The translations under genes and the position numbers were made by a program. DNA of 64,000 bases, taken from assembly GCF_900156305.1 (NCBI RefSeq), contig NZ_FTPL01000001.1:496001-560000 (forward strand). The letters run 5' to 3'. Below are positions 21,187-30,280 of this stretch, one piece after another. The notes beneath the pieces were generated by a model, which ran no database searches, was not told where the DNA came from, and saw only the letters and a list, made by a program, of their open reading frames with translations. Each line of letters starts with the position of its first letter. The stretch's first letter is position 1. Source of the DNA: Edaphobacillus lindanitolerans. GTDB lineage: Bacteria; Bacillota; Bacilli; Bacillales_A; Planococcaceae.

Positions 21187-21222
21187 AATGGCGAAAAGAT
21201 TCAATCGATGCTCTTCGCCATT
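21187..21222 (-). other. Stem-loop in the atpE-atpF spacer
   Basis: AATGGCGAA (21187-21195) and TTCGCCATT (21214-21222) form a 9-bp stem with an 18-nt loop, 18 bp past the atpE stop. A second GC-rich hairpin lies at 21128-21149. Such structures could protect the atpE end of the mRNA or partly end transcription, favouring the many-copy c subunit; this role is inferred. Confidence 0.5.
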
Positions 21223-21239
21223 TTCAAAACTGCGTATGA

Positions 21240-21488
<249 letters not shown>

Positions 21489-21515
21489 TCAGCCCGATTT
21501 TCGGGCATCATATGA

Positions 21516-22226
<711 letters not shown>

Positions 22227-22234
22227 TTATTGGT

Positions 22235-22627
22235 TCACCTCTCTTTCTCCCCAGAATCCTGGTGTTTCAGATGATAAGTGATCCGTTCTGCCAGCATGAG
22301 GCCGTAAGGGATCATTAAACCGATCACCGTGGCGATCAGGTCAAATGTCTCCGGCAGCGAAATGGCGATGGCCGCCGCTGCGACACCCGAAGCGAATCGG
22401 ATGCCGGACCCGAGCGAAGGTGCCCGTGTCCCTTCTGTCAGCGTCCGGTCGAACTTCTCCATCCTCCTGACGAGGATCCAGAAGTTGTACAATCCAAAGA
22501 GGATCCCGAGGATCAGCCCGGCAAACACCTTCGGCCATGGGGTGAATCCCCATCCGAGGACAAGCAAAGCGAGCAAAAAAAAGAGAGCCCTCTTCTGCCT
22601 ATTGTGGATCTGCCGTAAGTTCTCCAT
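22235..22627 (-). CDS. atpI: ATP synthase protein I
   Basis: 130 aa, four membrane spans, a c-ring assembly or Mg-transport related accessory protein and the first gene of the operon. The start is the ATG at 22627 (MENLRQIHNRQK), about 130 bp downstream of the promoter; the open frame continues upstream past the promoter, so longer versions are not real. The segment GLILGILFGLYNFWILVRRMEKF matches the family. The ribosome binding site (GGGGGACC) is only moderate. Confidence 0.9.
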   Translation of the reverse strand: MENLRQIHNRQKRALFFLLALLVLGWGFTPWPKVFAGLILGILFGLYNFWILVRRMEKFDRTLTEGTRAPSLGSGIRFASGVAAAAIAISLPETFDLIATVIGLMIPYGLMLAERITYHLKHQDSGEKER

Positions 22628-22757
22628 TTTTGAGGTCCCCCGCATCGTATTTCCGGCCGGTTTCCGCCTTTCGGAGCGAGTATAATAGAATGCAGTAACA
22701 GCAAGCGCACGCAGCGTCAGAAAACGCCTGTAACCCTTGTCATTCTTACCCTTTGCA

Positions 22758-22786
22758 AGCATACAACAGGGGTAAAATGATGTCAA
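22758..22786 (-). promoter_or_regulatory. Promoter of the atp operon
   Basis: On the minus strand TTGACA (22781-22786) is followed after exactly 17 bp by TATGCT (22758-22763). It is the only strong sigma-A match upstream of atpI and leaves a leader of roughly 120 nt. Confidence 0.88.
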
Positions 22787-22831
22787 TTGATTCCCGTGAA
22801 ATTCTTCACAAGCGGCCTTTTTTGTCAAAGA

Positions 22832-22840
22832 TTCGACAAA
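22832..22840 (-). promoter_or_regulatory. Possible Spo0A box upstream of atp
   Basis: TTTGTCGAA on the minus strand contains the Spo0A box core TGTCGAA. It lies about 45 bp upstream of the atp -35. A single 7-bp match can occur by chance; binding is unproven. Confidence 0.3.
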
Positions 22841-22872
22841 CTTGAGAGAGTGGCCGGAACGGGCAGCATCCA

Positions 22873-22894
22873 AGCCGCCGGCGGCTGTTTTTTT
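22873..22894 (+). terminator. Plus-strand terminator-like hairpin without a gene
   Basis: AGCCGCCGGCGGCT is a self-complementary 14-mer that can fold with a CCGG loop, and it is followed on the plus strand by G and seven T. All neighbouring genes are on the minus strand. It may end a small plus-strand RNA or stop antisense transcription. Confidence 0.5.
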
Positions 22895-22932
22895 ATGGGC
22901 CCGGCCGGCCCCACGGACTGTTCCGCTTACTG

Positions 22933-22979
22933 AAGAAAATCGCCCGGCCCACCCGGCTTTTGCCAAGTGTTGCCGGGCG
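22933..22979 (-). terminator. Terminator of mnaA
   Basis: CGCCCGGC (22941-22948) and GCCGGGCG (22972-22979) form the stem. On the minus strand ATTTTCTTC follows. It lies 31 bp past the mnaA stop. Confidence 0.7.
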
Positions 22980-23009
22980 AACCACAACCTTATACATATT
23001 TTTCTGAAA

Positions 23010-24131
23010 TCATTTCTCTTTTTCCATATAATCCAGCAACGCCTGGACGATCCGTTCCGAAGCGTGTCCGTCCCCGTATGGGTTGGAAGCCTTGGCCATC
23101 GCGGCATAGGAGGCTTGGTCGGACAGCAGCTCGTCGGCCATCCGGAAAATTGTCTCTTCGTCCGTCCCGGCAAGCTTCAGCGTGCCCGCTTCGATTCCTT
23201 CCGGCCGTTCGGTTGTATCCCTCAGGACGAGCACCGGTTTTCCGAGCGACGGTGCCTCTTCCTGGATCCCGCCCGAATCGGTGAGGATGAGATGGGAGCG
23301 GGCGGCGAAGTTATGGAAATCCACCACTTCCAGCGGATCGATGAGACGGACGCGTGGATTGTCGCCGAGAATCTCGTCGGCCACTTCGCGCACGGCCGGA
23401 TTGAGATGCACCGGATAGATCACGCGGGTGTCCTCGTGCTTCTCGAGCAGCCGGCTGATCGCCCGGAACATATGCCTCATCGGCTCGCCGAGGTTTTCCC
23501 TGCGGTGGGCGGTCAGGAGGATGATCCGGTCCCCTTCCGCTCCTTCAAGCAGCGGATTGGAATACGTTTCATCCACAGTCGTCTTCAGTGCGTCGATTGC
23601 CGTATTGCCGGTGATGAAGATCCGGTCTTCCGGCTTCCCTTCCGCAAGAAGGTTCGCAGCCGACTTTTCGGTCGGGGCAAAATGCAGGTCGGCCAGGACG
23701 CCGGTGAGCTGGCGGTTCATCTCCTCCGGGAACGGCGAGTGCTTGTCCCATGTGCGCAGTCCCGCCTCGACATGACCGACCGTGATGCCGTTGTAGAAAG
23801 CGGCAAGACCCGCGATGAATGTCGTCGACGTGTCCCCGTGGACGAGCACGACATCGGGACGGGCCTCTTTCATGATCCGGTCAAGCCCTTCAAGTCCGCG
23901 GGTCGCCACATCGACGAGCGTCTGCCGGCTCTTCATGATATTCAGATCATACTCGGGTTCGATGCCGAACGCATCGAGCACCTGATCGAGCATTTCACGG
24001 TGCTGGGCGGTCACCGTCACGATCGGCTCGATCGATTCTGGATGCTTTTTCAGTTCCAGCACGAGCGGCGCCATCTTGATCGCCTCCGGCCGTGTGCCGA
24101 AGATCGTCATCACTTTCCAGCGTTTCGTCAA
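23010..24131 (-). CDS. mnaA: UDP-N-acetylglucosamine 2-epimerase (non-hydrolysing)
   Basis: 373 aa. It interconverts UDP-GlcNAc and UDP-ManNAc, giving the donor for wall teichoic acid linkage units. VMTIFGTRPEAIKMAPL, VHGDTSTTF, HVEAGLRTWDKHSPFPEE and SDSGGIQEEAPSLGKPVL are all family motifs. The start is TTG at 24131, which gives the N-terminus expected for the family. It lies 36 bp after upp, an arrangement common in Bacillales outside B. subtilis. Confidence 0.96.
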   Translation of the reverse strand: MTKRWKVMTIFGTRPEAIKMAPLVLELKKHPESIEPIVTVTAQHREMLDQVLDAFGIEPEYDLNIMKSRQTLVDVATRGLEGLDRIMKEARPDVVLVHGDTSTTFIAGLAAFYNGITVGHVEAGLRTWDKHSPFPEEMNRQLTGVLADLHFAPTEKSAANLLAEGKPEDRIFITGNTAIDALKTTVDETYSNPLLEGAEGDRIILLTAHRRENLGEPMRHMFRAISRLLEKHEDTRVIYPVHLNPAVREVADEILGDNPRVRLIDPLEVVDFHNFAARSHLILTDSGGIQEEAPSLGKPVLVLRDTTERPEGIEAGTLKLAGTDEETIFRMADELLSDQASYAAMAKASNPYGDGHASERIVQALLDYMEKEK

Positions 24132-24167
24132 TCTCAGTCACCATCCAACGTTATTTTGTATCCGGAT

Positions 24168-24797
24168 TTACTTCGTTCCGAAAAGACGGTCGCCCGCATC
24201 TCCGAGGCCCGGCACAATGTATCCGTGCTCATTCAGCTTCTCGTCAAGCGCTGCGATGTAGATATCCACGTCCGGATGCGCTTCTGCGAGGGCCTTCACG
24301 CCTTCCGGTGCGGCGATGAGGCACATGAACCGGATGTGCGATGCACCGCGTGTCTTCAGTGAATCAATCGCTGCAATCGCCGAACCGCCGGTTGCGAGCA
24401 TCGGGTCGACGACGATGAATTCCCGCTCACCGATGTCGGACGGCAGTTTCGCGTAATACTCGATGGGCTTCAGTGTTTCGGGATCGCGATAAAGGCCGAT
24501 GTGCCCCACCTTCGCCGCCGGGATGAGTTTGAGAATCCCGTCCATCATCCCGATGCCCGCACGCAGAATCGGCACGATGCCGAGCTTCTTGCCCGCCAGG
24601 ACATAGGACTCCGCCATCTGGACCGGCGTCTCCACTTCCGTCTTCCGCAGCGGAAGGTCACGGGTGATCTCATACGCCATGAGCGTCGCCACCTCGTCGA
24701 CAAGCTCGCGGAACTCTTTCGTCCCCGTGTTCACGTCCCGGATAAACGTCAGTTTATGCTGAATGAGCGGGTGGTCAAATACATGCACTTTCCCCAT
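24168..24797 (-). CDS. upp: Uracil phosphoribosyltransferase
   Basis: 209 aa. It converts uracil and PRPP to UMP in pyrimidine salvage. The PRPP loop is [17 protein letters not shown]; the C-terminal uracil-binding segment is [17 protein letters not shown]. The ATG at 24797 follows AGGAGAG; the open frame upstream is leader. Length is standard. Confidence 0.98.
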   Translation of the reverse strand: MGKVHVFDHPLIQHKLTFIRDVNTGTKEFRELVDEVATLMAYEITRDLPLRKTEVETPVQMAESYVLAGKKLGIVPILRAGIGMMDGILKLIPAAKVGHIGLYRDPETLKPIEYYAKLPSDIGEREFIVVDPMLATGGSAIAAIDSLKTRGASHIRFMCLIAAPEGVKALAEAHPDVDIYIAALDEKLNEHGYIVPGLGDAGDRLFGTK

Positions 24798-24863
24798 CGT
24801 TTTCACTCTCCTGTTCACCGGCCGGGAATCCCCCGGCCGCCTGTATATGTTCTCAACTTGTTC

Positions 24864-24872
24864 ATTATAACA
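24864..24872 (-). promoter_or_regulatory. Extended -10 of upp
   Basis: TGTTATAAT on the minus strand is a perfect TATAAT with TG in the extended position, 67 bp upstream of the upp ATG. The -35 is poor. Confidence 0.55.
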
Positions 24873-24968
24873 ATGATTCATCCGGGCTGCACCGGCCGGA
24901 TGGCATTGTCACGGAAATGAAAGATTGAAAGGAGGTATTTGCAGCGCCTTTCGGCGGTCTCCGTCCTC

Positions 24969-25003
24969 AAAAAAAGAAGGGACTGCCGCTCGGGCAGTCC
25001 CTT
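24969..25003 (-). terminator. Terminator of glyA
   Basis: AAGGGACTGCC (24977-24987) pairs with GGCAGTCCCTT (24993-25003). On the minus strand CTTTTTTT follows. It lies 15 bp past the glyA stop. Confidence 0.9.
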
Positions 25004-25017
25004 CCTTCATTAAATGA

Positions 25018-26265
25018 TCACGATTCGTAAAGCGGGAATTTCGAAGTGAGCGCGGCGACGCGATCCTTGACTTCCTGCTTGACCGACTCGTCCTCGTGAT
25101 TTTTGAGGAGCTTGGCAATGATCGCGCCGACTTCTTTCATTTCCTCTTCTTTGAAGCCGCGGGACGTGACGGCCGGTGTCCCGATCCGGACGCCTGATGT
25201 GACGAACGGGCTTTCGGTATCGAACGGGATCGTGTTTTTATTGACGGTGATGCCGACTTCGTCAAGCACGGCTTCCGCAACTTTACCGGTGATGCCGAGC
25301 GAGCGGAGGTTGAGAAGCAGCAGGTGGTTGTCCGTGCCGCCCGAGACGAGGTCGATCCCTTCAGAGTTGAGGGTTTCGCCGAGCACCCGCGCGTTTTCGA
25401 CAACCTGCTGGATGTATTCTTTGAATTCCGGCTGCTGAGCTTCGCCGAATGCGACCGCCTTTGCTGCGATCACATGCATGAGCGGACCGCCCTGGATGCC
25501 CGGGAAGATCGACTTGTCGATTTTCCTGCCGAATTCCTCTGTCGTCAGGATGAGGCCGCCGCGAGGTCCGCGGAGCGTCTTGTGGGTTGTCGATGTGACG
25601 AAGTGTGCATGCGGTACCGGATTCGGATGGAGGCCTGCCGCCACAAGACCCGCGATATGCGCCATGTCGACGAACAGGTAGGCTCCGACTTCATCCGCGA
25701 TTTCCCGGAACTTCTTGAAGTCGATCCGGCGGGGGTAGGCGCTCGCACCGGCGACGATCATTTTCGGCTTGTGCTCGAGCGCCTTCTGGCGGACGTCTTC
25801 ATAGTCGATCAGCTCGTCCCCTTTGCCGACACCGTATTCAACGAAATTGTACTGGACGCCGGAGAAGTTGACCGGGCTGCCGTGGGTGAGGTGCCCGCCA
25901 TGGCTCAGGTTCATGCCGAGCACAGTGTCTCCCGGCTCAAGCACCGTGAAATAGACTGCCATGTTCGCCTGTGCACCCGAGTGCGGCTGGACGTTGGCAT
26001 ACTCGGCACCGAAAATTTCTTTCAGGCGGTCGCGCGCAATATTCTCGACGACGTCCACGTGTTCGCAGCCGCCGTAATACCGCTTGCCGGGATAGCCTTC
26101 CGCGTATTTATTCGTCAGGACGGAACCTTGTGCTTCCATGACCGCTTCCGAGACGAAGTTCTCCGATGCGATCAGTTCGATGTTGTCCTGCTGGCGTTTC
26201 TTCTCCGCCATGATGGCGTCAAATACTGCTGTGTCCTCATTTTTCACATGTACGAGTTGCTCCAC
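25018..26265 (-). CDS. glyA: Serine hydroxymethyltransferase
   Basis: 415 aa. A PLP enzyme that makes glycine and 5,10-methylene-tetrahydrofolate from serine. The Schiff-base Lys lies in [30 protein letters not shown] and [15 protein letters not shown] are N-terminal signatures. The ATG at 26265 follows AAGCAG-type weak pairing after AAGGGGAA. It is 26 bp downstream of ywlG, as in B. subtilis. Confidence 0.98.
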   Translation of the reverse strand: MEQLVHVKNEDTAVFDAIMAEKKRQQDNIELIASENFVSEAVMEAQGSVLTNKYAEGYPGKRYYGGCEHVDVVENIARDRLKEIFGAEYANVQPHSGAQANMAVYFTVLEPGDTVLGMNLSHGGHLTHGSPVNFSGVQYNFVEYGVGKGDELIDYEDVRQKALEHKPKMIVAGASAYPRRIDFKKFREIADEVGAYLFVDMAHIAGLVAAGLHPNPVPHAHFVTSTTHKTLRGPRGGLILTTEEFGRKIDKSIFPGIQGGPLMHVIAAKAVAFGEAQQPEFKEYIQQVVENARVLGETLNSEGIDLVSGGTDNHLLLLNLRSLGITGKVAEAVLDEVGITVNKNTIPFDTESPFVTSGVRIGTPAVTSRGFKEEEMKEVGAIIAKLLKNHEDESVKQEVKDRVAALTSKFPLYES

Positions 26266-26291
26266 TGCTTCATTCCCCTTCCCCGTTATCT

Positions 26292-26909
26292 TTACTGGTC
26301 TTCTTCTTTCAGTTCCTCTTCGTACGCTCCGTTTTCTTCTTCGGGCTCCATGATCTCTTCTTCGAGTTCATAGACCGCACGGGCGCCACCGATCAGTTTC
26401 GGCCGGGTTTTGGCAATCGTCACGACCGCTTCGCCGACCCGGTCGACCGAGGCACGGAGCGGGACGGCGACCGGCCGGAGCTGCATGCCGATGAGCGTCT
26501 GACCGATGTCGATCCCGGCATGGGCGCGGACGCCTTCGACGACGACCGGGTCGGCCATGTTCCTGTAGGCAAACGCGGACATCGATCCGCCCGCCCGAAC
26601 GGCCGGCACGACCGTTACCGGTTCGTATCCGTACCGCTCCGCCGCCTTCCGCTCGAGCGTCACGGCACGGTTGATATGTTCGCATCCCTGAAACGCCAGA
26701 TGCAGGCCGTTCCGGTCCGCGAATGCCTGGAGCGGACCGTATAGAATTTCCGCGATATCGAGTGCTCCGCCCGTTCCGATGCGGCTGCCCGCGACTTCCG
26801 ATGTCGAGCACCCGACAACGAACAGCTGTCCCGGGCGGAATTCCGCCTGTTCCTCCAGCTGTCCGAGGATTTCCTCAAGCTGCAGCTTCCATAGTTGCCG
26901 TGCATCCAC
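26292..26909 (-). CDS. ywlG: YwlG family protein (TIGR01440)
   Basis: 205 aa. It starts at GTG (26909) behind AAGGGAGTG. The segments [31 protein letters not shown] and [23 protein letters not shown] are characteristic of the conserved YwlG family, whose function is unknown. A 25-residue acidic tail ([12 protein letters not shown]...) is extra. It lies between rpiB and glyA exactly as in B. subtilis. Confidence 0.92.
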   Translation of the reverse strand: MDARQLWKLQLEEILGQLEEQAEFRPGQLFVVGCSTSEVAGSRIGTGGALDIAEILYGPLQAFADRNGLHLAFQGCEHINRAVTLERKAAERYGYEPVTVVPAVRAGGSMSAFAYRNMADPVVVEGVRAHAGIDIGQTLIGMQLRPVAVPLRASVDRVGEAVVTIAKTRPKLIGGARAVYELEEEIMEPEEENGAYEEELKEEDQ

Positions 26910-26932
26910 GGGGCTTCACTCCCTTGATCCGG

Positions 26933-27370
26933 TTACTGTTCAAGCTCCGTAATCTTTTCGATGCGGCGCTCATGGCGGCCGCCCTCGAACTCGCCTTCCA
27001 GCCAGGTCTGGGCGATCTCGCGTGCAAGACCCGGTCCGATGACCCGCTCTCCCATTGCCAGCACATTGGAATCATTGTGTCCGCGGGTAGCTTTGGCACT
27101 GAACACATCGTGGCAGAGTGCACAGCGGATGCCTTTGACTTTGTTGGCCGCGATCGACATGCCGATCCCGGTCCCGCAGATGACGATGCCCCGGTCGAAT
27201 TCGCCGGCTGCCACCCGTTCCGCCACAGGCCGTGCATAATCGGGATAATCCACGGAAGAGTCGTCCCGCGGTCCGAAGTCCTCATACTCGATGCCCATCC
27301 CGTCCATCAGGTCCCTGATCTCGGCGCGCAGCCGGTTGCCGCCGTGATCGGAAGAAATCGCTACTTTCAT
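26933..27370 (-). CDS. rpiB: Ribose-5-phosphate isomerase B
   Basis: 145 aa. It interconverts ribose 5-phosphate and ribulose 5-phosphate. AISSDHGGNRLRAEI, CGTGIGMSIAANKVKGIRCALCHD (catalytic Cys) and RGHNDSNVLAMGERVIG are intact. The ATG follows AGAGGGAAAG. It is 23 bp ahead of ywlG and probably cotranscribed. Confidence 0.97.
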   Translation of the reverse strand: MKVAISSDHGGNRLRAEIRDLMDGMGIEYEDFGPRDDSSVDYPDYARPVAERVAAGEFDRGIVICGTGIGMSIAANKVKGIRCALCHDVFSAKATRGHNDSNVLAMGERVIGPGLAREIAQTWLEGEFEGGRHERRIEKITELEQ

Positions 27371-27428
27371 CCGCTTTCCCTCTTTTCTAAAAATCCGTTT
27401 GCCCCATCATCATAACATTATTGGGAAA

Positions 27429-27456
27429 ATAAAAATACAGCCCGATTTCAGGGCTG
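27429..27456 (-). terminator. Terminator overlapping the ywlE stop codon
   Basis: CAGCCC (27438-27443) and GGGCTG (27451-27456) form the stem, followed on the minus strand by TATTTTTATTTT. The upstream arm lies inside the last codons of ywlE. Confidence 0.7.
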
Positions 27457-27897
27457 CTTCATGTTCCGGCGGAGTGCATCGGCCAGCAGGCCGACCGCCT
27501 TTTTCAGTTCCTCGAAAGTCCGCCGGTACTCTTCTTCGCGCCCGCCGAACGGATCCATAATATCCCGGTCGCCGAGCCCGACATAGCTGTTGAGCAGGAA
27601 CGTCTTCCCCCGGGCATGCCGCGCGGAACGCTCGAGCGCCCGCCGGTGGCCGTCGGTCATCGCGAGGATCAGATCCGCCCAGTCGACGAGTTCCTCATCG
27701 GCAACAGCCGAAGGATCCGGCTCTGGCAGCCCATGTTCACCGATCAGCACAGCGGCATGCCGGGAAGGCGGCTGCCCCGCAAACGCCGACACGCCGGCAG
27801 AGCGCACGTCCACTCCGGGAATCCCCTCCGCCTTCAGCAACGCCTCGGCCATCGGGCTCCGGCATGTATTTCCCGTACAGATGAATAAAATATTCAA
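27448..27897 (-). CDS. ywlE: Protein-arginine phosphatase YwlE
   Basis: 149 aa, low-molecular-weight phosphatase fold. The P-loop FICTGNTCRSPMAEA has Thr after Cys, the residue that makes YwlE select phosphoarginine over phosphotyrosine. The catalytic Asp is in IMDPFGG. It removes phosphate marks placed by the McsB kinase, so it counters ClpCP-directed turnover; mcsB itself is outside this window. The start is TTG (27897) behind GGTGAGCGGAG. Confidence 0.93.
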   Translation of the reverse strand: MNILFICTGNTCRSPMAEALLKAEGIPGVDVRSAGVSAFAGQPPSRHAAVLIGEHGLPEPDPSAVADEELVDWADLILAMTDGHRRALERSARHARGKTFLLNSYVGLGDRDIMDPFGGREEEYRRTFEELKKAVGLLADALRRNMKQP

Positions 27898-27930
27898 CTC
27901 CGCTCACCGCCCATCCGATCCGGTCCGCAC

Positions 27931-28425
27931 TCAAAGCAGCGGGAGCACGCCCATGAGCACCAGCCCCGCCCCGGCAAGCAGCCGGAGCCGCCTGCCGCCG
28001 ATCTTGTTGAATGTCCCCCTCATGTAAAGGGCTCCGCACGACAGGATAAATGCGCTTGCCCCCGCGCTGACGATGAACCGGATCATATCTAACTGAAGCA
28101 TACCAAATGACATGCTCACTGAAAAGGAGTCGACACTGAGCAGGGCGGCCAGCATATAGGGCGGCATCTTCACATCCGCCCCATCATCCGACAGGATCAT
28201 GTGAAGCCCGAGCAATATGAGCAGGATGGCCGAGATGTAGACTCCGAGACCGGCAAGCAGCGCTGCGGCCGCGCCCCCCGCCAGAAAGCCCGCCAGCGGA
28301 AAAATCATATGAAGCGTGCCCGTCCACATCGCAAGCGGAAGCCGGTTCCTCCTCAGCGGCAGGATGGCATAGACCGCAGCTGCATCCACTGCAGTCAACA
28401 CCCCCGCCACCGGTTCTTGCCACAT
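27931..28425 (-). CDS. mntP: MntP-like manganese efflux protein, diverged
   Basis: 164 aa with about six membrane spans. The second repeat keeps the family motif as VDSFSVSMSFGML, but the first, normally DAFAVS, reads DAAAVYA followed by the unusual LPLRRNRLP. The position between ywlE and ywlC equals B. subtilis ywlD/mntP. The ATG at 28425 is behind GGAGGGATC; the in-frame ATGs upstream are not needed. Mn export is the known family role; with one altered motif the substrate or activity may differ. Confidence 0.78.
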   Translation of the reverse strand: MWQEPVAGVLTAVDAAAVYAILPLRRNRLPLAMWTGTLHMIFPLAGFLAGGAAAALLAGLGVYISAILLILLGLHMILSDDGADVKMPPYMLAALLSVDSFSVSMSFGMLQLDMIRFIVSAGASAFILSCGALYMRGTFNKIGGRRLRLLAGAGLVLMGVLPLL

Positions 28426-28530
28426 CCGATCCCTCCGTTCCCGCATCATCCATCCATCTTATGCGGACAGGCGAGGGCACATGACGGGAGGCGGGGTACG
28501 CTGCGGACGTCAGGACCTTGGGTTGGGCAC

Positions 28531-28830
28531 GGGGAAATTCGGTGTGATCTTGGGAAAACTCGGGGTAATCGTGGAAAAACTCGGGACGGCTTCGGTAAAA
28601 CTCGGCGTGTTCTTGGGAAAACTCGTGTCGATCATAGGGAAACTCTGGGGCCACGGGAATCTCGACGGACTAAAGGAAAACTCAGATACCCCTCGGGAAC
28701 ACTCATGATGATTGCAGGAAAACTCAAAGGGTCCAGAGGAAAACTCGACGGGAATGGAAAACTCGGACCCATCACGGGAAAGCTCACAACGATTCCGGGA
28801 AAACTCGGGGCCGCTTAAGGAAAACTCACT
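28531..28830 (+). repeat. Array A: 15 degenerate 21-bp repeats
   Basis: Fifteen copies of a core close to GGGAAAACTCGG, followed by about nine variable bases. The last C of the core lies at 28540, 28561, 28582, 28603, 28624, 28645, 28663, 28683, 28704, 28725, 28746, 28764, 28785, 28806 and 28827. Eleven of fourteen steps are exactly 21 bp, the others 18, 20 and 18. The array spans the whole spacer from the 3' end of the NERD gene to about 105 bp before mntP; the last unit contains the NERD stop codon. Spacers differ between units, so it is not a recent exact duplication. Confidence 0.85.
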
Positions 28831-29809
28831 CATTCAACCGATACGGGAGCCGCAGCGCGCTATAATCCCAACTGTACAGCACAAGCCTGGAATCTTGGAT
28901 CCTGTCCAGTTCAAACCTCCTTATAATCCAGGAAGCAGACCGCCTGTCCGCCAGGCTGAACAAATGCCGGATGTCTTCGCTTGAAATGAGCCGCCCCTTC
29001 AACAAAAACCAGTCGAGCAACGTTTCCTCAAATACATTCTTGCAACGCGTCCCGCATGCCCTACAGATCCAAGTCCGTTCACTTTTTCTAATAACCAGTT
29101 CACCACAATCACTGCAGATCGGTCCCCAGTAAAGTTCATTCTCCTGGATATTAAATTGGTTCCTCAAAGGAAAAGGGAAATACGGCTCATGAGCACGCAT
29201 GAAAAGCTTTGCCAACTCCTCAATCTGTGGCCCACTCCGTCCGCTCGGACCGGTCCGTTCTGTCGCAAGGTGCCGGCGGATTTCGCGGAGACGGAACACC
29301 CGGCCATCCTTTTTCGCCTGCTCAAAGACCGGATTTGCAGTCATGACCACCGCTCCGTCCACCGTGCTAGAAATGCGATTCATCTCCAGCCATTGACGAA
29401 GGCCCGCCATTTCTTCCTCCAGTTGAAGAACCGGACACTCAAAACTATCAGAAATGAATCCATCCGCATCCACTTTGTCCAGCCTGGCCGGGTTATCCTC
29501 AAAACGCAGGCGCCCTCCAATATTTTTCACTTCGTAAATGATCGCACGGGTCGGTGTCAGGACCAGCAAATCAATCTGCACATATTGCCTCGACGAGACT
29601 TCCAGCCGAATATCCCACAGCACTCGGAAAGGAAACCCAAACCTCAAATTTTTGAGATAGTCCAGCACCTTTTGTTCCCCCGCAATGCCCGCTCCCAATG
29701 TGTACAGCCGAAACCGGATATCGCTCATTTTCCGGTGTTGCTGCAGATTGGCCCGCATCAAAATTCTCTTCAGCCCGTAACGATTTAACTCAGAGAATGA
29801 CCTGTTCAT
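28826..29809 (-). CDS. NERD nuclease-related domain protein with zinc ribbon
   Basis: 327 aa. A NERD domain (about residues 38-160) has the order G-E-x-K near residue 46, D in VQIDLLVLTP and E-V-K in IIYEVKNIGG, matching the D...E-x-K core of restriction-like nucleases. After about residue 230 a four-Cys zinc ribbon follows (CSDCGE ... ICRACG), then a helical tail. The ATG follows AAAGGAGGGGG. The gene is inserted between mntP and ywlC and is bracketed by two 21-bp repeat arrays, with its stop codon inside array A. NERD proteins are thought to process nucleic acid; the actual substrate is unknown. Confidence 0.85.
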   Translation of the reverse strand: MNRSFSELNRYGLKRILMRANLQQHRKMSDIRFRLYTLGAGIAGEQKVLDYLKNLRFGFPFRVLWDIRLEVSSRQYVQIDLLVLTPTRAIIYEVKNIGGRLRFEDNPARLDKVDADGFISDSFECPVLQLEEEMAGLRQWLEMNRISSTVDGAVVMTANPVFEQAKKDGRVFRLREIRRHLATERTGPSGRSGPQIEELAKLFMRAHEPYFPFPLRNQFNIQENELYWGPICSDCGELVIRKSERTWICRACGTRCKNVFEETLLDWFLLKGRLISSEDIRHLFSLADRRSASWIIRRFELDRIQDSRLVLYSWDYSALRLPYRLNE

Positions 29810-29960
29810 CCCGCCCCCTCCTTTGCCTGTACCATATCACGCGGCAGGACTGCAGGATAGCCGCTCCTCCAGGCGAGAGAATGTCATTTTTGAATTTTAC
29901 AGCCGCTTTTTACGGCAAAATTGAAATTTAGGGTGCCAAAAGAGGACCAAAATAAAACTT

Positions 29961-30280
29961 TGGAAAACTCGGGAACTATTCGGTAAAACTCAGGCCCCCT
30001 CAGGATAAGCTCGCGACCCGGCAGGTAAAGTTCAGGGCTTATATAGTAAAGCTCGGGAACTATTCGGTAATTCGGCGACTCCATCACGGAAAGTTCGGGG
30101 TCCATCCAGTAAAACTGAGTACAGGTAAAACTCAGGACCTCTCAGGTGAAGCCCATCACCACTTCGGTAAAACTCGAGACCTGGACGGTAAAACTCAACA
30201 CCTTTCAGGTAAAACTTATCCCCCCAGGTAAAACTCAGGACACTTCCAGTAAAACTCAGGGCCACTTCGGGGAAACCCGA
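29961..30280 (+). repeat. Array B: 16 degenerate 21-bp repeats
   Basis: Sixteen copies of a core close to GGTAAAACTCAGG. The last core position lies at 29970, 29991, 30012, 30033, 30054, 30073, 30096, 30117, 30133, 30154, 30175, 30196, 30217, 30236, 30257 and 30278. Eleven of fifteen steps are exactly 21 bp; a 19 is compensated by a 23, and one step is 16. It has the same orientation as array A, with T where array A usually has G before the A-tract. It fills the spacer between the NERD gene and the ywlC terminator. Confidence 0.85.

Noticed and set aside
24905-25012. Short ORF behind the AAAGGAGG at about 24930 on the plus strand
   Set aside because: The frame from TTG runs through the glyA terminator hairpin and has no protein-like composition.
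28510-28833. Repeat protein of PEFS-type heptads read from array A on the minus strand, and similar frames in array B
   Set aside because: No ribosome binding site, and steps in the arrays that are not multiples of three shift the frame. The open frames follow from the 21-bp period.
28531-30280. CRISPR arrays
   Set aside because: The repeats are only about 12 bp with 9-bp variable segments, strongly degenerate, with a 21-bp period. CRISPR repeats are 23-50 bp, nearly identical and separated by 26-70 bp spacers. No cas gene is present.
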